Below are positions 27,634 through 37,953 of a stretch of 64,000 nucleotides of DNA, one piece after another. The stretch's first letter is position 1, and every line of letters begins with the position of its first letter. The notes beneath the pieces were generated by a model. The model worked only from the letters and a program-made list of their open reading frames with translations, had not been told where the DNA came from and did no database searches. The DNA is from Dysgonomonas sp. 25 (lineage in GTDB: Bacteria > Bacteroidota > Bacteroidia > Bacteroidales > Dysgonomonadaceae), in contig NZ_QVMN01000010.1 in NCBI RefSeq assembly GCF_010501075.1, forward strand, positions 22,316 through 86,315, read 5' to 3'. The translations under genes and the position numbers were made by a program.

Positions 27634-28350
27634 TTAGCCTTTGCGCCAATACTTGATTTGTTGCAGGCGTTGTTCGGCCTGTTCCCTTGTCCAGTGCATC
27701 TTTTGCGAATAGTCTTCGCGTGGCCAGGTGTCTAAATCTTCTATCACACGATAGTCTCCCTGCACAAAGCCGTGATAGCCTTCCCTGTCTTCGAAAAAGA
27801 CGAGGTTATATGTCCCGCACACGGGGCATTCCACGATTACCTTTCCCAGCCATACATCGTTTTGCGTATCGGATTCGTAGAAGGCTGCATCTCCCAGCAT
27901 CTTGTATTGGCAATCGGTGCAGGTGATTTCAAACTCTTCCCGGATTCTTCCGTTATCAGATTCGCCCCTTTCTTTTGGCCTTCTCCAGAAGTAAAGTACT
28001 TTTAGGGCTTTTGTGGCAATAATCATAAACAATCCATAGATGACCCTGTTGAGGTGGAAGCTGACATTCACGCCTACAATCTGCGATAACTCATAAAACT
28101 CGTGAGTGACATATTCCCGCTCCTCGGTTTCGATTATCCGCATCCCGCGGAGGTATTTCAGGTATCTTATCAGGATGCTTTTCTTCTGCCGGTCAGATGC
28201 ATCCTGCTCCACGACATCGAGCAACTCCCCGACGCACCCGTCTACATAGATTTGGTATTCTTCCAGATCTACATCGTAAAAGGCCATTTGTGTATGCTTC
28301 CTCTTTCGGAAGGTTTGCAGTTTGCGTATGGTTATCTCTTTATCAGACAT
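27634..28350 (-). CDS. Membrane-anchored protein with a CxxC zinc-ribbon-like domain
   Basis: 238 residues, family not recognised. Residues 1-95 are helical and charged; 101-121 (NRVIYGLFMIIATKALKVLY) form one transmembrane segment; the rest carries two cysteine pairs, CTDC (144-147) and CPVC (175-178), spaced as in a zinc ribbon. The C-terminal 40 residues are rich in Trp and charged residues. It starts 10 bases after the stop of the upstream lipoprotein gene on the same strand, so the two are probably co-transcribed. Confidence 0.75.
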   Translation of the reverse strand: MSDKEITIRKLQTFRKRKHTQMAFYDVDLEEYQIYVDGCVGELLDVVEQDASDRQKKSILIRYLKYLRGMRIIETEEREYVTHEFYELSQIVGVNVSFHLNRVIYGLFMIIATKALKVLYFWRRPKERGESDNGRIREEFEITCTDCQYKMLGDAAFYESDTQNDVWLGKVIVECPVCGTYNLVFFEDREGYHGFVQGDYRVIEDLDTWPREDYSQKMHWTREQAEQRLQQIKYWRKG

Positions 28351-28360
28351 TCGGTTGAGG

Positions 28361-29347
28361 CTATTGTCCTATTTGCTCTTTGAGTTTATTGCGCGAAACC
28401 TGCCGCTTCTCCAAAGTCTCTTTATAATTATCGAAATGCTTGTGGATGTTTACGCTTTGGCTGGCGGGTAACAAGTCCAAAGCCGTCGACATCCATTCGT
28501 TGGCCTTTTCTATATCGTCCGTATATTCATAATAGAGTGCTATGTCGAATGCCAGACGGGCACGTTTGGCGGCTTTCTTCTCTGTCTCGAATGCCTTTTC
28601 CCATATGGCAAAAGCCTCGTTCCATTTGTTTTGGGTGATTAATGTCTCTGTGTCGTTTTCGGCGAAATATACCCGGTTCTGTAGGCTCCAGTAAGGGGTA
28701 AGCTGTTTAACCAATACTTCCGAGGCCATTTCTATGCCTTCTTCTATCATTTCCTTCGTCGACGGGAATGGGATAGGATTCCAGTTGTTATCCAATTTGT
28801 TCCAGTAGAGGGTGTCATTGAATATGAGCGGAACGTAAAGCTCCGTCCCGTCCATGTTGTACAGGCGCAGCTTAGAGATGATATTCATCGATACACCCGA
28901 TGCGTATTCGATAGGAAGCTGTTCTGGAAAAGTAGTCATCGAGATGAAAAAGTTGTCCACCGAAATCACTGCGTCATTCTCCGTTTCGGCACAAATATCA
29001 GTCACATCTTTGGCCGAAAGCGGAAGCTCTTGCCAGTAAGCCGTATCGGAGCGCATCTCGTAAGGGTATATCTCTACACTACCGAAAAAGTGCGCATCGG
29101 TCAGTTGCTTTTGCAGTTCTTCTACAAAAGAAACTTTGATACTGTCGAAGGTTATCAGTCCTTCTTCGGGCTCGCCTTCGTAAGGGGCGACTAAAGCATT
29201 GTCGGCAAGGATGATATTCACCACTTCGGGCGGAAGTGTTATATGGGCAGGTTCTTTCACTTCGAACGCTGTATGCTTCACGCTGATACACGAGCCTAAA
29301 AATGCAGGGAGCAATAGTGTCAATAGAAATGCCTTTTTCATATTCAA
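28361..29347 (-). CDS. DUF6340-like lipoprotein
   Basis: 328 residues (or 326 from the second Met). Signal residues end at lipobox LGSC with Cys20. The mature region resembles the DUF6340 proteins of Bacteroidales as I remember them, with IPLPPEV-like LPPEVVNIILADNAL early and a TPYW/NRVYF segment followed by helical repeat-like residues (NEAFAIWEKAFETEKKAAK) towards the end. The helical C-terminal part looks like TPR units. Function unknown. It begins an operon with the zinc-ribbon-like gene downstream. Confidence 0.75.
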   Translation of the reverse strand: MNMKKAFLLTLLLPAFLGSCISVKHTAFEVKEPAHITLPPEVVNIILADNALVAPYEGEPEEGLITFDSIKVSFVEELQKQLTDAHFFGSVEIYPYEMRSDTAYWQELPLSAKDVTDICAETENDAVISVDNFFISMTTFPEQLPIEYASGVSMNIISKLRLYNMDGTELYVPLIFNDTLYWNKLDNNWNPIPFPSTKEMIEEGIEMASEVLVKQLTPYWSLQNRVYFAENDTETLITQNKWNEAFAIWEKAFETEKKAAKRARLAFDIALYYEYTDDIEKANEWMSTALDLLPASQSVNIHKHFDNYKETLEKRQVSRNKLKEQIGQ

Positions 29348-29431
29348 AATCTTGTTTTAGCAGACAGCTAAGTCTGGTGACGAATTAACAATATCGAATC
29401 ATAAAAGTACAAATTTATATAGAATAACATC

Positions 29432-29462
29432 TTTGATTGCACTGAAAAATGCTTTATCTTTG
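29432..29462 (+). promoter_or_regulatory. Promoter of the small lipoprotein gene
   Basis: TTTG (29432-29435), a 19-base spacer and TATCTTTG (29455-29462): an exact match to the Bacteroidales consensus, 36 bases before the ATG at 29499. Confidence 0.8.
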
Positions 29463-29498
29463 CTCATATTTTACTAACACATAAAAGTCTAATCAGCA

Positions 29499-29990
29499 AT
29501 GAAAAAAGTAATTTACCTCCCATTTTTCCTTGTATTTGCCTCTCTGTTGACTGCCTGTAGTTTTAGCGCAGGAACAAAAGCAAAACCTACTGTAGGCCTT
29601 TCTTATTCCTACAATGGCTTTCGTATAGATGACGTGAAAGTATTCGATACGAATAAAAATACTCCCCTGAAAAGCAAAGAGATAGCCATGGGGAAAACCT
29701 TGTTTATCAGCATCGAGAACCTCACCGGATTTACGGTTGAAGACGGCAAAATATATCCGGGCGGCGAATTGACGGTAACCGATCCTGACGGGAATGTCGT
29801 TTTGGAGGGTAGCGATTTGTATAAAGGTGAAGCCGGTTACGACCCGGGCACAAATGTATTCTCGCTGACAGTCCGGATGGGTGCCCCGATTGTAGCTGGC
29901 AAGGAGTACATAACTTCCGGCCGGATATACGATCTGAAAAATCCTGATAACGAACTGAATATAACCGTTAAGAGCGAGGTGGTTAAATAA
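29499..29990 (+). CDS. Small lipoprotein of unknown function
   Basis: 163 residues. Signal peptide with lipobox LTAC and Cys20. The mature part is beta-rich (LFISIENLTGFTVEDGKIY, PGGELTVTDPDGNVV), which suggests an immunoglobulin-like fold. No named family recognised. It has its own promoter at 29432 and is followed 85 bases later by guaA, which also has its own promoter. Confidence 0.75.
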   Translation: MKKVIYLPFFLVFASLLTACSFSAGTKAKPTVGLSYSYNGFRIDDVKVFDTNKNTPLKSKEIAMGKTLFISIENLTGFTVEDGKIYPGGELTVTDPDGNVVLEGSDLYKGEAGYDPGTNVFSLTVRMGAPIVAGKEYITSGRIYDLKNPDNELNITVKSEVVK

Positions 29991-30016
29991 CATAAATTTA
30001 TATAGGAAACACTTTC

Positions 30017-30045
30017 TTGGCTATCGAAAAAAATAAGTATCTTTG
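30017..30045 (+). promoter_or_regulatory. Promoter of guaA
   Basis: TTG (30017-30019), an 18-base spacer and TATCTTTG (30038-30045), 29 bases before the ATG. The -7 box is exact; the spacer is one base short. Confidence 0.6.
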
Positions 30046-30074
30046 TGCGCATCTAAATAATAATATTATTCAGC

Positions 30075-31595
30075 ATGCACGAGAAAATTATCATCCTCGA
30101 TTTTGGTTCGCAAACCACCCAGCTAATCGGTCGCAGAGTCAGAGACCTGAATACTTACTGCGAAATAGTTCCTTACAACAAGTTTCCTTTCGGCGATACA
30201 ACGGTAAAAGGTGTAATCCTTTCGGGTAGCCCTTTTTCGGTGAATGATGCTCAATCGTTCAAGCCGGATCTCAGTCAGATTCGCGGCAAATATCCGGTAT
30301 TGGGTATATGCTACGGGGCGCAATACCTGGCCTATTCCTCCGGAGGAAAGGTCGAAAAAGGCGATTCGCGCGAGTATGGACGTGCCCATTTGGATAAAAT
30401 CAATGCTAACGAACCGCTATTCGACGGAATCCCCGAAGGTACACAGGTATGGATGTCGCACGGCGATACCATCACCTATCTGCCCGATAACTTCGAGGTG
30501 ATAGCCAGCACGAAGGATGTAAAGAATGCTGCATACAAAATAAACGGAGAAACAACCTGGGCTGTGCAATACCATCCCGAAGTATTCCATACAACAGACG
30601 GAACGCGTCTGTTGAGCAACTTCCTGAACATGTGTGGGGTGAAACGCGACTGGTCGCCTGTTTCGTTCATCGAATCCACTGTTGCCGAGTTGAAACAGCA
30701 ATTGGGCGACGACAAAGTAATCCTTGCCCTTTCGGGAGGTGTGGATTCATCCGTTACAGCCGTGTTGTTGAACAGGGCAATCGGCAAAAACCTGACATGT
30801 ATCTTTGTTGATCACGGTTTGCTCCGCAAAAACGAATTCGAGCAGGTGTTGAAAGACTATGAGCATTTAGGGCTGAACGTTATCGGTATAAATGCCCGCG
30901 ACAGATTCTACAAGGCATTGGCGGGAGTGACAGATCCGGAGCAGAAACGCAAAATCATCGGAAAAGGATTTATCGACGTATTCGATGAGGAGGCGCATAA
31001 ACTGAACAATATTAAATGGCTCGGACAGGGAACTATCTACCCTGATATCATCGAGTCTCTCTCCATAACAGGCACAGTTATCAAGTCTCACCACAATGTA
31101 GGTGGATTGCCTGAAAAAATGAACCTTAAATTAGTTGAGCCGCTTCGCCTGCTATTCAAGGACGAAGTTCGCAAGGTCGGACTGGAGCTCGGCATGATGG
31201 AACATTTGATCAAGCGTCACCCGTTCCCGGGACCGGGGCTTGGCATCCGCATATTGGGCGATATTACGCCCGAAAAAGTAGAGATCGTTCAGAATGCAGA
31301 CGATATATTTATCCGTGCTTTGCGCGAGCATAAACTCTACGATCAGGTTTGGCAGGCAGGGGCAATCCTGTTGCCTGTGCAGTCAGTCGGCGTGATGGGC
31401 GACGAGCGTACGTATGAAAACACGATAGCCTTGCGCTCCGTGACTTCTACCGATGCCATGACAGCCGATTGGGCACATCTTCCGTACGAGTTTCTGGCGA
31501 AGGTATCGAACGAAATCATCAATAAGGTAAAAGGCGTCAACCGCGTCGTTTACGATATTTCGTCCAAACCGCCTGCAACCATCGAGTGGGAATAA
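30075..31595 (+). CDS. guaA: GMP synthase (glutamine-hydrolysing)
   Basis: 506 residues; converts XMP, ATP and glutamine to GMP. The N-terminal class I glutamine amidotransferase has the nucleophile in GICYGAQYL (Cys79) and the partner motif YHPEV near 165. The ATP pyrophosphatase domain has the P-loop [11 protein letters not shown] near 217-227, and the C-terminal dimerisation domain ends KPPATIEWE. It heads a purine cluster with a xanthine/uracil-type permease and a xanthine phosphoribosyltransferase. A terminator-like hairpin overlaps its stop codon. Confidence 0.98.
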   Translation: MHEKIIILDFGSQTTQLIGRRVRDLNTYCEIVPYNKFPFGDTTVKGVILSGSPFSVNDAQSFKPDLSQIRGKYPVLGICYGAQYLAYSSGGKVEKGDSREYGRAHLDKINANEPLFDGIPEGTQVWMSHGDTITYLPDNFEVIASTKDVKNAAYKINGETTWAVQYHPEVFHTTDGTRLLSNFLNMCGVKRDWSPVSFIESTVAELKQQLGDDKVILALSGGVDSSVTAVLLNRAIGKNLTCIFVDHGLLRKNEFEQVLKDYEHLGLNVIGINARDRFYKALAGVTDPEQKRKIIGKGFIDVFDEEAHKLNNIKWLGQGTIYPDIIESLSITGTVIKSHHNVGGLPEKMNLKLVEPLRLLFKDEVRKVGLELGMMEHLIKRHPFPGPGLGIRILGDITPEKVEIVQNADDIFIRALREHKLYDQVWQAGAILLPVQSVGVMGDERTYENTIALRSVTSTDAMTADWAHLPYEFLAKVSNEIINKVKGVNRVVYDISSKPPATIEWE

Positions 31596-31612
31596 TCCCC
31601 ACTCTTTTTTTA
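31584..31612 (+). terminator. Terminator overlapping the guaA stop codon
   Basis: GAGTGGG (31584-31590) pairs with CCCACTC (31598-31604), followed by seven T and TATTATAATT. The stem includes the last two codons of guaA, and the next gene begins 27 bases after the stem. This should reduce, but perhaps not abolish, transcription into the permease. Confidence 0.8.
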
Positions 31613-31630
31613 TTATAATTATTCTCATCA

Positions 31631-32992
31631 ATGGAAATCTCTAAACAAGAGGCGGACGAAATCATCCAGCCGATTAAAAAAACCGATCTCATCTACCAGA
31701 TAGAAGATCGCCCCCCATTCAAAGAAGCGTTGTTTGTCGCTTTACAGCATTTACTCGCAATCTTTGTCGCCATCATTACGCCGCCCCTTATCATAGCGGG
31801 AGCATTAGGATTAGATACGGAGACGACAGCATTTCTCGTATCGATGGCTTTGCTGACTTCCGGCGTTTCTACCTTTGTGCAATGCCGCCGTTTTGGAGCT
31901 GTAGGTTCGGGATTGCTCTGTATACAGGGGACGAGTTTCTCTTTTATAGGCCCATTGACAGCCGGATTCGGAGGGATGGGTGTAGCTGCCCTTCCTATTA
32001 TCTTCGGCGTTTGCATGGCAGCCTCGCCGGTGGAAATGATTGTCAGCCGCCTGCTAAAATATACCCGCAAAGTGATAACCCCGCTTGTTTCGGGTATTGT
32101 GGTGACGATGATCGGGTTGAGCCTTATCAAAGTAGCTATTATCTCTTGTGGAGGTGGTTTCAGTGCAATGGAGGCAGGAACAATGGGAAGCTATCAGAAT
32201 TTACTGTTGGCCGGAATTGTTTTGCTTACTATCATCCTGCTGAATAGCGTAGGCAATAAATACCTGCGCATGGGTTCGATTGTTATCGGTTTGATTGTGG
32301 GCTATATAATAGCCTATTGCATGGGAATGATTGATTTCTCGCAGCTATCGGGCTTCGGTTCTATAACCGTTCCTGTGCCGTTCAAATACGGATTGGGATT
32401 TGATGTAGGGGTTTTCATTGCCATAGCGCTGATTTATTTCATCACGTCTATCGAGGCCTACGGAGACATTACCGCCAACTCGATGATCGGTGGCGAACCG
32501 ATCGAAGGGCCTAAGTTTATGAAGCGTGTGCAAGGTGGTATTTTGGGCGATGGTATCAGCTCCCTTTTTGCAGGGATGTTTAATGCCTTCCCGACTTCCA
32601 TATTCGCCCAGAATAACGGGTTGATACAATTGACAGGTGTTGCCAGCCGCTATGTAGGATATTATATTGCCGGATTTCTGGTTGTCCTTAGTGCATTTCC
32701 TTTTATCGGAGGGATATTTTCCATTATGCCCGAACCCGTATTGGGTGGTGCTACGTTGTTGATGTTCGGTACAGTAGCCGCTTCGGGTATACGTATTATT
32801 GCTTCGCAGAATATCAACCGTAAGGCTATTCTGGTGTTGGCCGTAAGTTTTGCCTGCGGATTAGGGGTCGAGCTTGTTCCCGATATTCTTTCGCAGACAC
32901 CGGCATGGTTCAAAGGAATTTTCTCTTCCGGCATCGCAACGGGCGGATTAATCGCTATTATCGCCAATCTTGTTATCCGAATTAAAGAATAA
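31631..32992 (+). CDS. Nucleobase:cation symporter-2 family permease (probable xanthine permease)
   Basis: 453 residues, an inner-membrane protein with about 13-14 hydrophobic segments. NCS2 hallmarks are visible: [16 protein letters not shown] near 36-51, a GTSFSFIGP segment near 99-107 and the [20 protein letters not shown] region near 316-335, which contains the conserved QN..L..T binding motif. The next gene, xpt, overlaps closely (7 bases after the stop), so xanthine is the most likely substrate, consistent with salvage to XMP and then GMP by GuaA. Confidence 0.9.
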   Translation: MEISKQEADEIIQPIKKTDLIYQIEDRPPFKEALFVALQHLLAIFVAIITPPLIIAGALGLDTETTAFLVSMALLTSGVSTFVQCRRFGAVGSGLLCIQGTSFSFIGPLTAGFGGMGVAALPIIFGVCMAASPVEMIVSRLLKYTRKVITPLVSGIVVTMIGLSLIKVAIISCGGGFSAMEAGTMGSYQNLLLAGIVLLTIILLNSVGNKYLRMGSIVIGLIVGYIIAYCMGMIDFSQLSGFGSITVPVPFKYGLGFDVGVFIAIALIYFITSIEAYGDITANSMIGGEPIEGPKFMKRVQGGILGDGISSLFAGMFNAFPTSIFAQNNGLIQLTGVASRYVGYYIAGFLVVLSAFPFIGGIFSIMPEPVLGGATLLMFGTVAASGIRIIASQNINRKAILVLAVSFACGLGVELVPDILSQTPAWFKGIFSSGIATGGLIAIIANLVIRIKE

Positions 32993-32999
32993 TGATTAT

Positions 33000-33569
33000 A
33001 TGAAAATACTGAAAAATCGCATACTGAAAGACGGAAAAAGTTTCGACGGAGGCATCCTCAAAGTAGATAGTTTTATCAATCATCAGATGGATCCTATTTT
33101 GATGAAATCCATTGCTGTGGAATTTGTCCGCCGTTTCGGGAATCTGCCCATCAATAAGATAGTTACCATAGAGGCGAGTGGTATTGCTCCGGCCATTATG
33201 ACCGGCTACCTGTTAGAATTGCCTGTGGTATTTGTCAAGAAGGCCGAACCCAAGACAATGGTCAACCCCGTATCGACAACAGCCCATTCTTTTACCAAAG
33301 ACCGTGATTATACGATTTGTATAAGCCGCGACTTTCTGAACGAGAATGATAAAGTCCTCTTTATCGACGACTTTCTGGCAAACGGTAATGCAGCAATTGC
33401 CGTCAACAATCTCGTAAAAGAGGCCGGAGCGGAACTGCTGGGAATGGGATTTATTATCGAAAAGTCGTTTCAGGATGGCGGTGACAGGCTTCGCGAATTG
33501 GATATTAATGTGGAATCGTTAGCAAAAATTAAGGAATTAGGGAATAATAAGATTATATTTGAGGATTGA
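33000..33569 (+). CDS. xpt: Xanthine phosphoribosyltransferase
   Basis: 189 residues from the ATG at 33000; the upstream ATG at 32970 would overlap the permease end and add 10 unlikely residues. It transfers the phosphoribosyl group of PRPP to xanthine, giving XMP. The PRPP-binding motif [14 protein letters not shown] lies near 117-130. The N-terminal pattern [12 protein letters not shown] with FINHQMDP is typical of Xpt rather than of hypoxanthine enzymes. Together with the permease and GuaA it forms a xanthine-to-GMP route. Confidence 0.95.
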   Translation: MKILKNRILKDGKSFDGGILKVDSFINHQMDPILMKSIAVEFVRRFGNLPINKIVTIEASGIAPAIMTGYLLELPVVFVKKAEPKTMVNPVSTTAHSFTKDRDYTICISRDFLNENDKVLFIDDFLANGNAAIAVNNLVKEAGAELLGMGFIIEKSFQDGGDRLRELDINVESLAKIKELGNNKIIFED

Positions 33570-33591
33570 TTAACCTATCAACCAGCAAAAT

Positions 33592-34365
33592 ATGTCAGAA
33601 GTATGTAAAAATTGCGGACAAACAGCAACAGGTAACTATTGCCCCGATTGCGGACAGACGATGCATACCGGACGAATAGACCTGCACCACATAATACACG
33701 ATTTTCTTCATGGAGTGCTCCACGTAGATAAAGGAATCCTTTTCACAATCAAAGAATTAACTCTACGTCCCGGGCAAACCATCCGTAACTATCTGGAAGG
33801 TAAACGCGCCAAGTATTTCAAGCCTTTTGCCTATGTTTTCATTTTGGCTACTATCTATACGGTGATTATGCATTTTATCGGAGTGCCTATTATAGATGCC
33901 AATGATTTTCAGATATCTTCCCGGCCTATACTAGATAGTCCTATTATGCTAACAATGAATGAAATAATAAGGTCTCTATTTAGCATAGTTAATGATCATA
34001 CAGCCATTTCTACATTGTTATTACTCCCTTTATATGCATTAGGTTCTTTTTTAATTTATAGGAAGGAAAAATATAATTATGGCGAACATCTGGTCATTAA
34101 TTCCTATATACACGGGCATGCAATGCTGTTACAAATACTTTCTATCCCTGTGAGCTATTATGTATCAAATCTAAAAGTATTGATGCTTGTAACCCCTCTC
34201 TCTCTCCTTTTAATAGGTTATATGTATTTCAATGTATTTAATAAATATAAAATGATACCCCGGATTTCGTTACCTTTCCTTGCTTATTTTTTAGGATATA
34301 TATTTTCTATTTTTGTATTAGGAGGGATTTTTAGTGGTATCATTATCTTTAAATTGAACTTATGA
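33592..34365 (+). CDS. DUF3667 membrane protein
   Basis: 257 residues. An N-terminal zinc ribbon with Cys5, Cys8, Cys17 and Cys20 (CKNCGQ, CPDCGQ) is followed by the conserved segment TIKELTLRPGQTIRNYLEGK near 50-70 and then four or five membrane helices. This matches DUF3667, a Bacteroidota family without known function. It begins 22 bases after xpt on the same strand and ends 25 bases before rsmE. The 3' half is notably AT-rich. Confidence 0.9.
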   Translation: MSEVCKNCGQTATGNYCPDCGQTMHTGRIDLHHIIHDFLHGVLHVDKGILFTIKELTLRPGQTIRNYLEGKRAKYFKPFAYVFILATIYTVIMHFIGVPIIDANDFQISSRPILDSPIMLTMNEIIRSLFSIVNDHTAISTLLLLPLYALGSFLIYRKEKYNYGEHLVINSYIHGHAMLLQILSIPVSYYVSNLKVLMLVTPLSLLLIGYMYFNVFNKYKMIPRISLPFLAYFLGYIFSIFVLGGIFSGIIIFKLNL

Positions 34366-34390
34366 TTTCATTGATCTACCATTTTATCTG

Positions 34391-35095
34391 ATGGAAAAAA
34401 CAATCTTCTATACGCCCGATATTGCCGTTTCTACGGAATTGCCCGAAGAAGAAGGCAAACATGCTGTGCGTGTTTTGCGCAAGACCGAAGGCGATGAAAT
34501 ATACCTCACCGACGGGAAAGGCCATTTCTATGACGCTAAGATTATCGAAGCCAATCCCAAGCATTGCTTTGTCGAAATCGCTAACAGGATAGAAGCCCCT
34601 AAAAACTGGAATTTCAATCTGCAGATAGCTTTTGCCCCGACCAAGAATATCGACCGCATCGAATGGTTTGCCGAGAAAGCGACCGAAATAGGCATCGACC
34701 ATTTTTCGCCTGTCCTCTGCCGCTATTCGGAGCGGAAAGAAATCAAATTGCCGCGAATAGAGAAAATACTCGTTTCGGCCATGAAGCAGTCCCAAAAAGC
34801 AATCCTCCCGCAATTGGACGAGATGATACCCTTTGCTAAATTCATCCAACAACCATTCGAGGGGAGGAAATTTATTGCCCATTGCTACGATGGCGAAAAG
34901 TCCTTATTGAAAGATACTTACCACAAAGGCGAAAATGTCCTTATCCTTATCGGCCCCGAAGGAGACTTCAGCGAAGAGGAGGTACAAAAAGCGATAGAAG
35001 CCGGATTCGAACCTATTTCGTTAGGCGAAAGCCGCCTCAGAACAGAAACTGCCGCTTTGGTTGCCTGCCATTCTATTCATGCGCTGAATTGGTAA
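34391..35095 (+). CDS. rsmE: 16S rRNA m3U1498 methyltransferase RsmE
   Basis: 234 residues. A SPOUT-fold methyltransferase acting on U1498 of 16S rRNA. The PUA-like N-terminal domain is followed by the SPOUT knot with the SAM-binding motif LILIGPEGDFSEEE near 183-196 and the end motif SLGESRLRTETAAL near 209-222. Length is usual. It may be read with the DUF3667 gene upstream. Confidence 0.96.
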   Translation: MEKTIFYTPDIAVSTELPEEEGKHAVRVLRKTEGDEIYLTDGKGHFYDAKIIEANPKHCFVEIANRIEAPKNWNFNLQIAFAPTKNIDRIEWFAEKATEIGIDHFSPVLCRYSERKEIKLPRIEKILVSAMKQSQKAILPQLDEMIPFAKFIQQPFEGRKFIAHCYDGEKSLLKDTYHKGENVLILIGPEGDFSEEEVQKAIEAGFEPISLGESRLRTETAALVACHSIHALNW

Positions 35096-35194
35096 TCCTT
35101 TGACTATCTGTCCTTCCTCTTAAACTACGTTAACTTCCCGAACATATCATATTGAAGCTTGTTTTAATACCATAAATATTAAAACGTCAATAAT

Positions 35195-35650
35195 ATGTTA
35201 GCCAACGGAACAAAAGCACCCGACTTCAAGCTCAATTGTACTCCCGATCAGGAGTTAGGTCTTAGCGAACTAAAAGGGAAAAATGTAATTCTTGTCTTCT
35301 ATCCGGCGGATTGGAGCCCCGTATGCAGTGACGAGATGTCGCTCTTCAATCTTTCCCTTCCCTTGTTCGAGAAGCACAACGCAATTGTGATTGGTATCTC
35401 GGTAGACAGCAAATGGTCGCACATGGCTTTTGCCAAGGAGCGCCAACTTAAATTTCCTCTTTTAGCCGATTTCGAGCCGAAAGGAGCGATTTCGAAGCTA
35501 TACGAATCGTATGATGAAAAAGGACATAGCAAACGCTCGATATACCTCATCGACAAAGATGGGGTTATCCGCTGGAGCTACCTCTCGCCCGAAGGAATCA
35601 ATCCGGGTGTCGACGGCGTTTTGGATGCATTAGAGAAACTAACGAAATAA
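35195..35650 (+). CDS. Peroxiredoxin (AhpC/TSA type)
   Basis: 151 residues, cytoplasmic. The peroxidatic cysteine is Cys44 in FYPADWSPVCSDEM, which is the Prx6/AhpE-like context (a P-x3-[TS]-x2-C core). It reduces peroxides with a thiol partner. The following gene, 10 bases downstream, encodes a DsbA-like protein with a CPYC motif and no signal peptide, which could be the reductant or a partner in oxidative-stress repair. Confidence 0.9.
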   Translation: MLANGTKAPDFKLNCTPDQELGLSELKGKNVILVFYPADWSPVCSDEMSLFNLSLPLFEKHNAIVIGISVDSKWSHMAFAKERQLKFPLLADFEPKGAISKLYESYDEKGHSKRSIYLIDKDGVIRWSYLSPEGINPGVDGVLDALEKLTK

Positions 35651-35660
35651 AACAAAAGAT

Positions 35661-36173
35661 ATGGCACTAAGAGAAGCGGTCAGCAAAAAAGACCATATAC
35701 AGGGCAGTACCAATGCCCCTATCGAATTGGTTGAGTATGGAGATTATCAATGCCCTTATTGCGGGCAGGCATATTATGTAGTGAAGAAGATACAAAAAGA
35801 ATTGGGCGATAAGCTGAAATTCGTTTTTCGTAACTTCCCACTGACGAATATACATCGCTATGCAGCAAGCGCAGCAATTGCCTCCGAAGTAGCAGGCGGT
35901 ATGAAAAAATTCTGGGAAATGCATGATATGCTGTTTGAGAATCAAGAACATCTTGACGACAGCCATTTATTACAATATGCCGACGAACTCGATTTGGATG
36001 TTGAAAAATTCGAATCAGACTTTTCCAACCCGAAGTACACAAGCAAAGTAGAGGGAGATCTGGAGAGTGGATTAAGAAGTGGAGTAAACGGAACACCTTC
36101 GTTTTTCATCAATGGTGAGAAATATGAAGGCGAAATGACAGCCGAAGCTATTTTAGCATTTGCAGGGTTGTAA
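35661..36173 (+). CDS. Cytoplasmic DsbA-family thioredoxin-like protein
   Basis: 170 residues with CPYC at 31-34 in the segment YGDYQCPYCGQAYY and a cis-proline in GVNGTPSFFING near 143-154. The thioredoxin-4/DsbA-like helical insertion lies between. It has no signal peptide, so it acts in the cytoplasm, unlike classical DsbA. It is 10 bases downstream of the peroxiredoxin gene and almost certainly in one operon with it. Confidence 0.9.
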   Translation: MALREAVSKKDHIQGSTNAPIELVEYGDYQCPYCGQAYYVVKKIQKELGDKLKFVFRNFPLTNIHRYAASAAIASEVAGGMKKFWEMHDMLFENQEHLDDSHLLQYADELDLDVEKFESDFSNPKYTSKVEGDLESGLRSGVNGTPSFFINGEKYEGEMTAEAILAFAGL

Positions 36174-36195
36174 TATTTTCATTTCATCTATAGAT

Positions 36196-36228
36196 AAGGC
36201 TTTCTGATTTCAGGAAGCCTTATTGCTT
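36196..36228. terminator. Bidirectional terminator
   Basis: AAGGCTTTCTGA (from 36196) pairs with TCAGGAAGCCTT (to 36221) apart from one mismatched pair, followed by ATTGCTTTTATTTTTT on the plus strand. It lies between two convergent genes. Confidence 0.8.
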
Positions 36229-37701
36229 TTATTTTTTGAACCACCCTCTGAAATCGTTGAATGTGAATACTTTTCTTAGATTAATCAACGCATATGCCAC
36301 CGCAACAGCCAGCAAAACACTGCCGATTATGTACCTGTATTCCCCTTGGAAGCGGATAATATAAAACAATCCTCCTACCAGTAACAGGTTGACTAAAATC
36401 ATCAGTATATTTTTCCCATCCCAACGGAAAGAAGTCAGCTTCATCCCCATTATAAGAACCGTCAGCAGATACACCACATATGCCGCCAGATAGCCCATGC
36501 CCACAGCATCCAGCCCATAAGACGGAAAGAGGTAGTATGCCACGCCCAGAAACGAGCCATAGAATAGTACTTCGGAGATTAAAAACATCACACCCTTATT
36601 CCTGGCGAGCAAGACGAAGGCTATCGGCCACGAAAGCACTTTGAGGAAGGTACCCAATACAAACCATTCGAGTAGGGTAGATGCCTGTCCGAATTCGGCA
36701 GAATAGAGAATCGTCAGCACCCAATCGGAGAAAAGGAGCATCCCCATAACAATGGGCGAAGCGATGACAAGTACAATATAACTTTGCTCGTTGATGAGCT
36801 TGTTCGATTCTTCTTTCTGTTCCGCAATAGCTGACAAGCGGGGGAAAAAATCCGTCCCCATCGAACGGAGAATCAATCCTAAATAGACAGTTGTAATAGT
36901 CCATACCGCCTGAAACAATCCGGCTATCTGAATATCCATCATGCGGATAAGATAGGTGCGGATAAGAAACATGCTCACCGTGTAGATGATATTCGAAAGG
37001 ACAATAAACAAGCCCAGTTTGAGCGTGCTCAATCCAACCTCGAATGCCTCTTTGTTATCTACCTTTACCGGCTGGATTTTCAGTTTACGGTAATAATATT
37101 CGGCGCAGATGTACAATATCACGCTGCTGACGATAAGCGCGGGAATAATTCCCTCTGTACCTAAGAAATAATAAAGCGGAACAACTGCCAGCAAGCCGAA
37201 AAAACTCGCCCATATAGCCGATTTTGCCATATAGCCGATGCGCTGCATCCCCTGCATGACTACCGAACGACCTGTTGCCATTGTAGAGAAGAAAATGCAG
37301 ACGGACAAAGCGGCTATTGCCATCGAATACTGCGGATCGCCGAAAGCCCAGAGGCTGATAGGCATACAAAAAACAATACACGTAAACAGCCCGATCCAAG
37401 CCGTCAGCCAGAACCATTGTTTGAGGATAGCAATTACTTTGTTGAGGTGTTGCCCGTCATCTTTGGCGGCAGCTGCGGCAATATCTTTCACCCCTCCCGT
37501 GTCGATACCCAGATTGGTTACCGAGCGGGTGAGATCGATGATCGATTGGTAAACGCCTATCAGCCCCACGCCCGTTTTACTGAGCAGGACGGCAATAATC
37601 TTGGTACGTATTATGCCGATGATAATCGTCACCACCTGCGAACCGCCGAATATACTCGTCGATTTCAGGATTCGGTTATATGAATCGTTTTGTTTTGCCA
37701 A
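36229..37701 (-). CDS. Polysaccharide flippase (O-antigen translocase, Wzx-like)
   Basis: 490 residues with about 14 hydrophobic helices and the N-terminal pattern ILKSTSIFGGSQVVTIIIGI of MVF/MATE-type polysaccharide flippases, which move lipid-linked sugar units across the inner membrane. No glycosyltransferase genes are near, so it is an isolated flippase in this window. Upstream on the minus strand is a -7-like TACCTTTG (37732-37725) 24 bases before the start. Confidence 0.88.
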   Translation of the reverse strand: MAKQNDSYNRILKSTSIFGGSQVVTIIIGIIRTKIIAVLLSKTGVGLIGVYQSIIDLTRSVTNLGIDTGGVKDIAAAAAKDDGQHLNKVIAILKQWFWLTAWIGLFTCIVFCMPISLWAFGDPQYSMAIAALSVCIFFSTMATGRSVVMQGMQRIGYMAKSAIWASFFGLLAVVPLYYFLGTEGIIPALIVSSVILYICAEYYYRKLKIQPVKVDNKEAFEVGLSTLKLGLFIVLSNIIYTVSMFLIRTYLIRMMDIQIAGLFQAVWTITTVYLGLILRSMGTDFFPRLSAIAEQKEESNKLINEQSYIVLVIASPIVMGMLLFSDWVLTILYSAEFGQASTLLEWFVLGTFLKVLSWPIAFVLLARNKGVMFLISEVLFYGSFLGVAYYLFPSYGLDAVGMGYLAAYVVYLLTVLIMGMKLTSFRWDGKNILMILVNLLLVGGLFYIIRFQGEYRYIIGSVLLAVAVAYALINLRKVFTFNDFRGWFKK

Positions 37702-37953
37702 CTATATAAGGTTTAGACCGATAACAAAGGTAATCAAAAACCATCGAAAAGAAAGAAATTAAATAGAATGTTTGAATTCGCAGAATTGTGACTAAATGAG
37801 CTGTCTTGTTCGGATAATCAATCGTTGTGCTGTATAATTGCTGAAATTGCTTTCAAATAGAAAAATGTATGCAAAGTGATCGTCCGATAAATTATAATCA
37901 CTACCTTTATGCTCTATTTAACCTCATATATAACTAAATAATTTCGAAAACGT

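Noticed and set aside
31596..31630. Purine riboswitch ahead of the permease
   Set aside because: The gap is only 35 bases and is occupied by a simple terminator stem.
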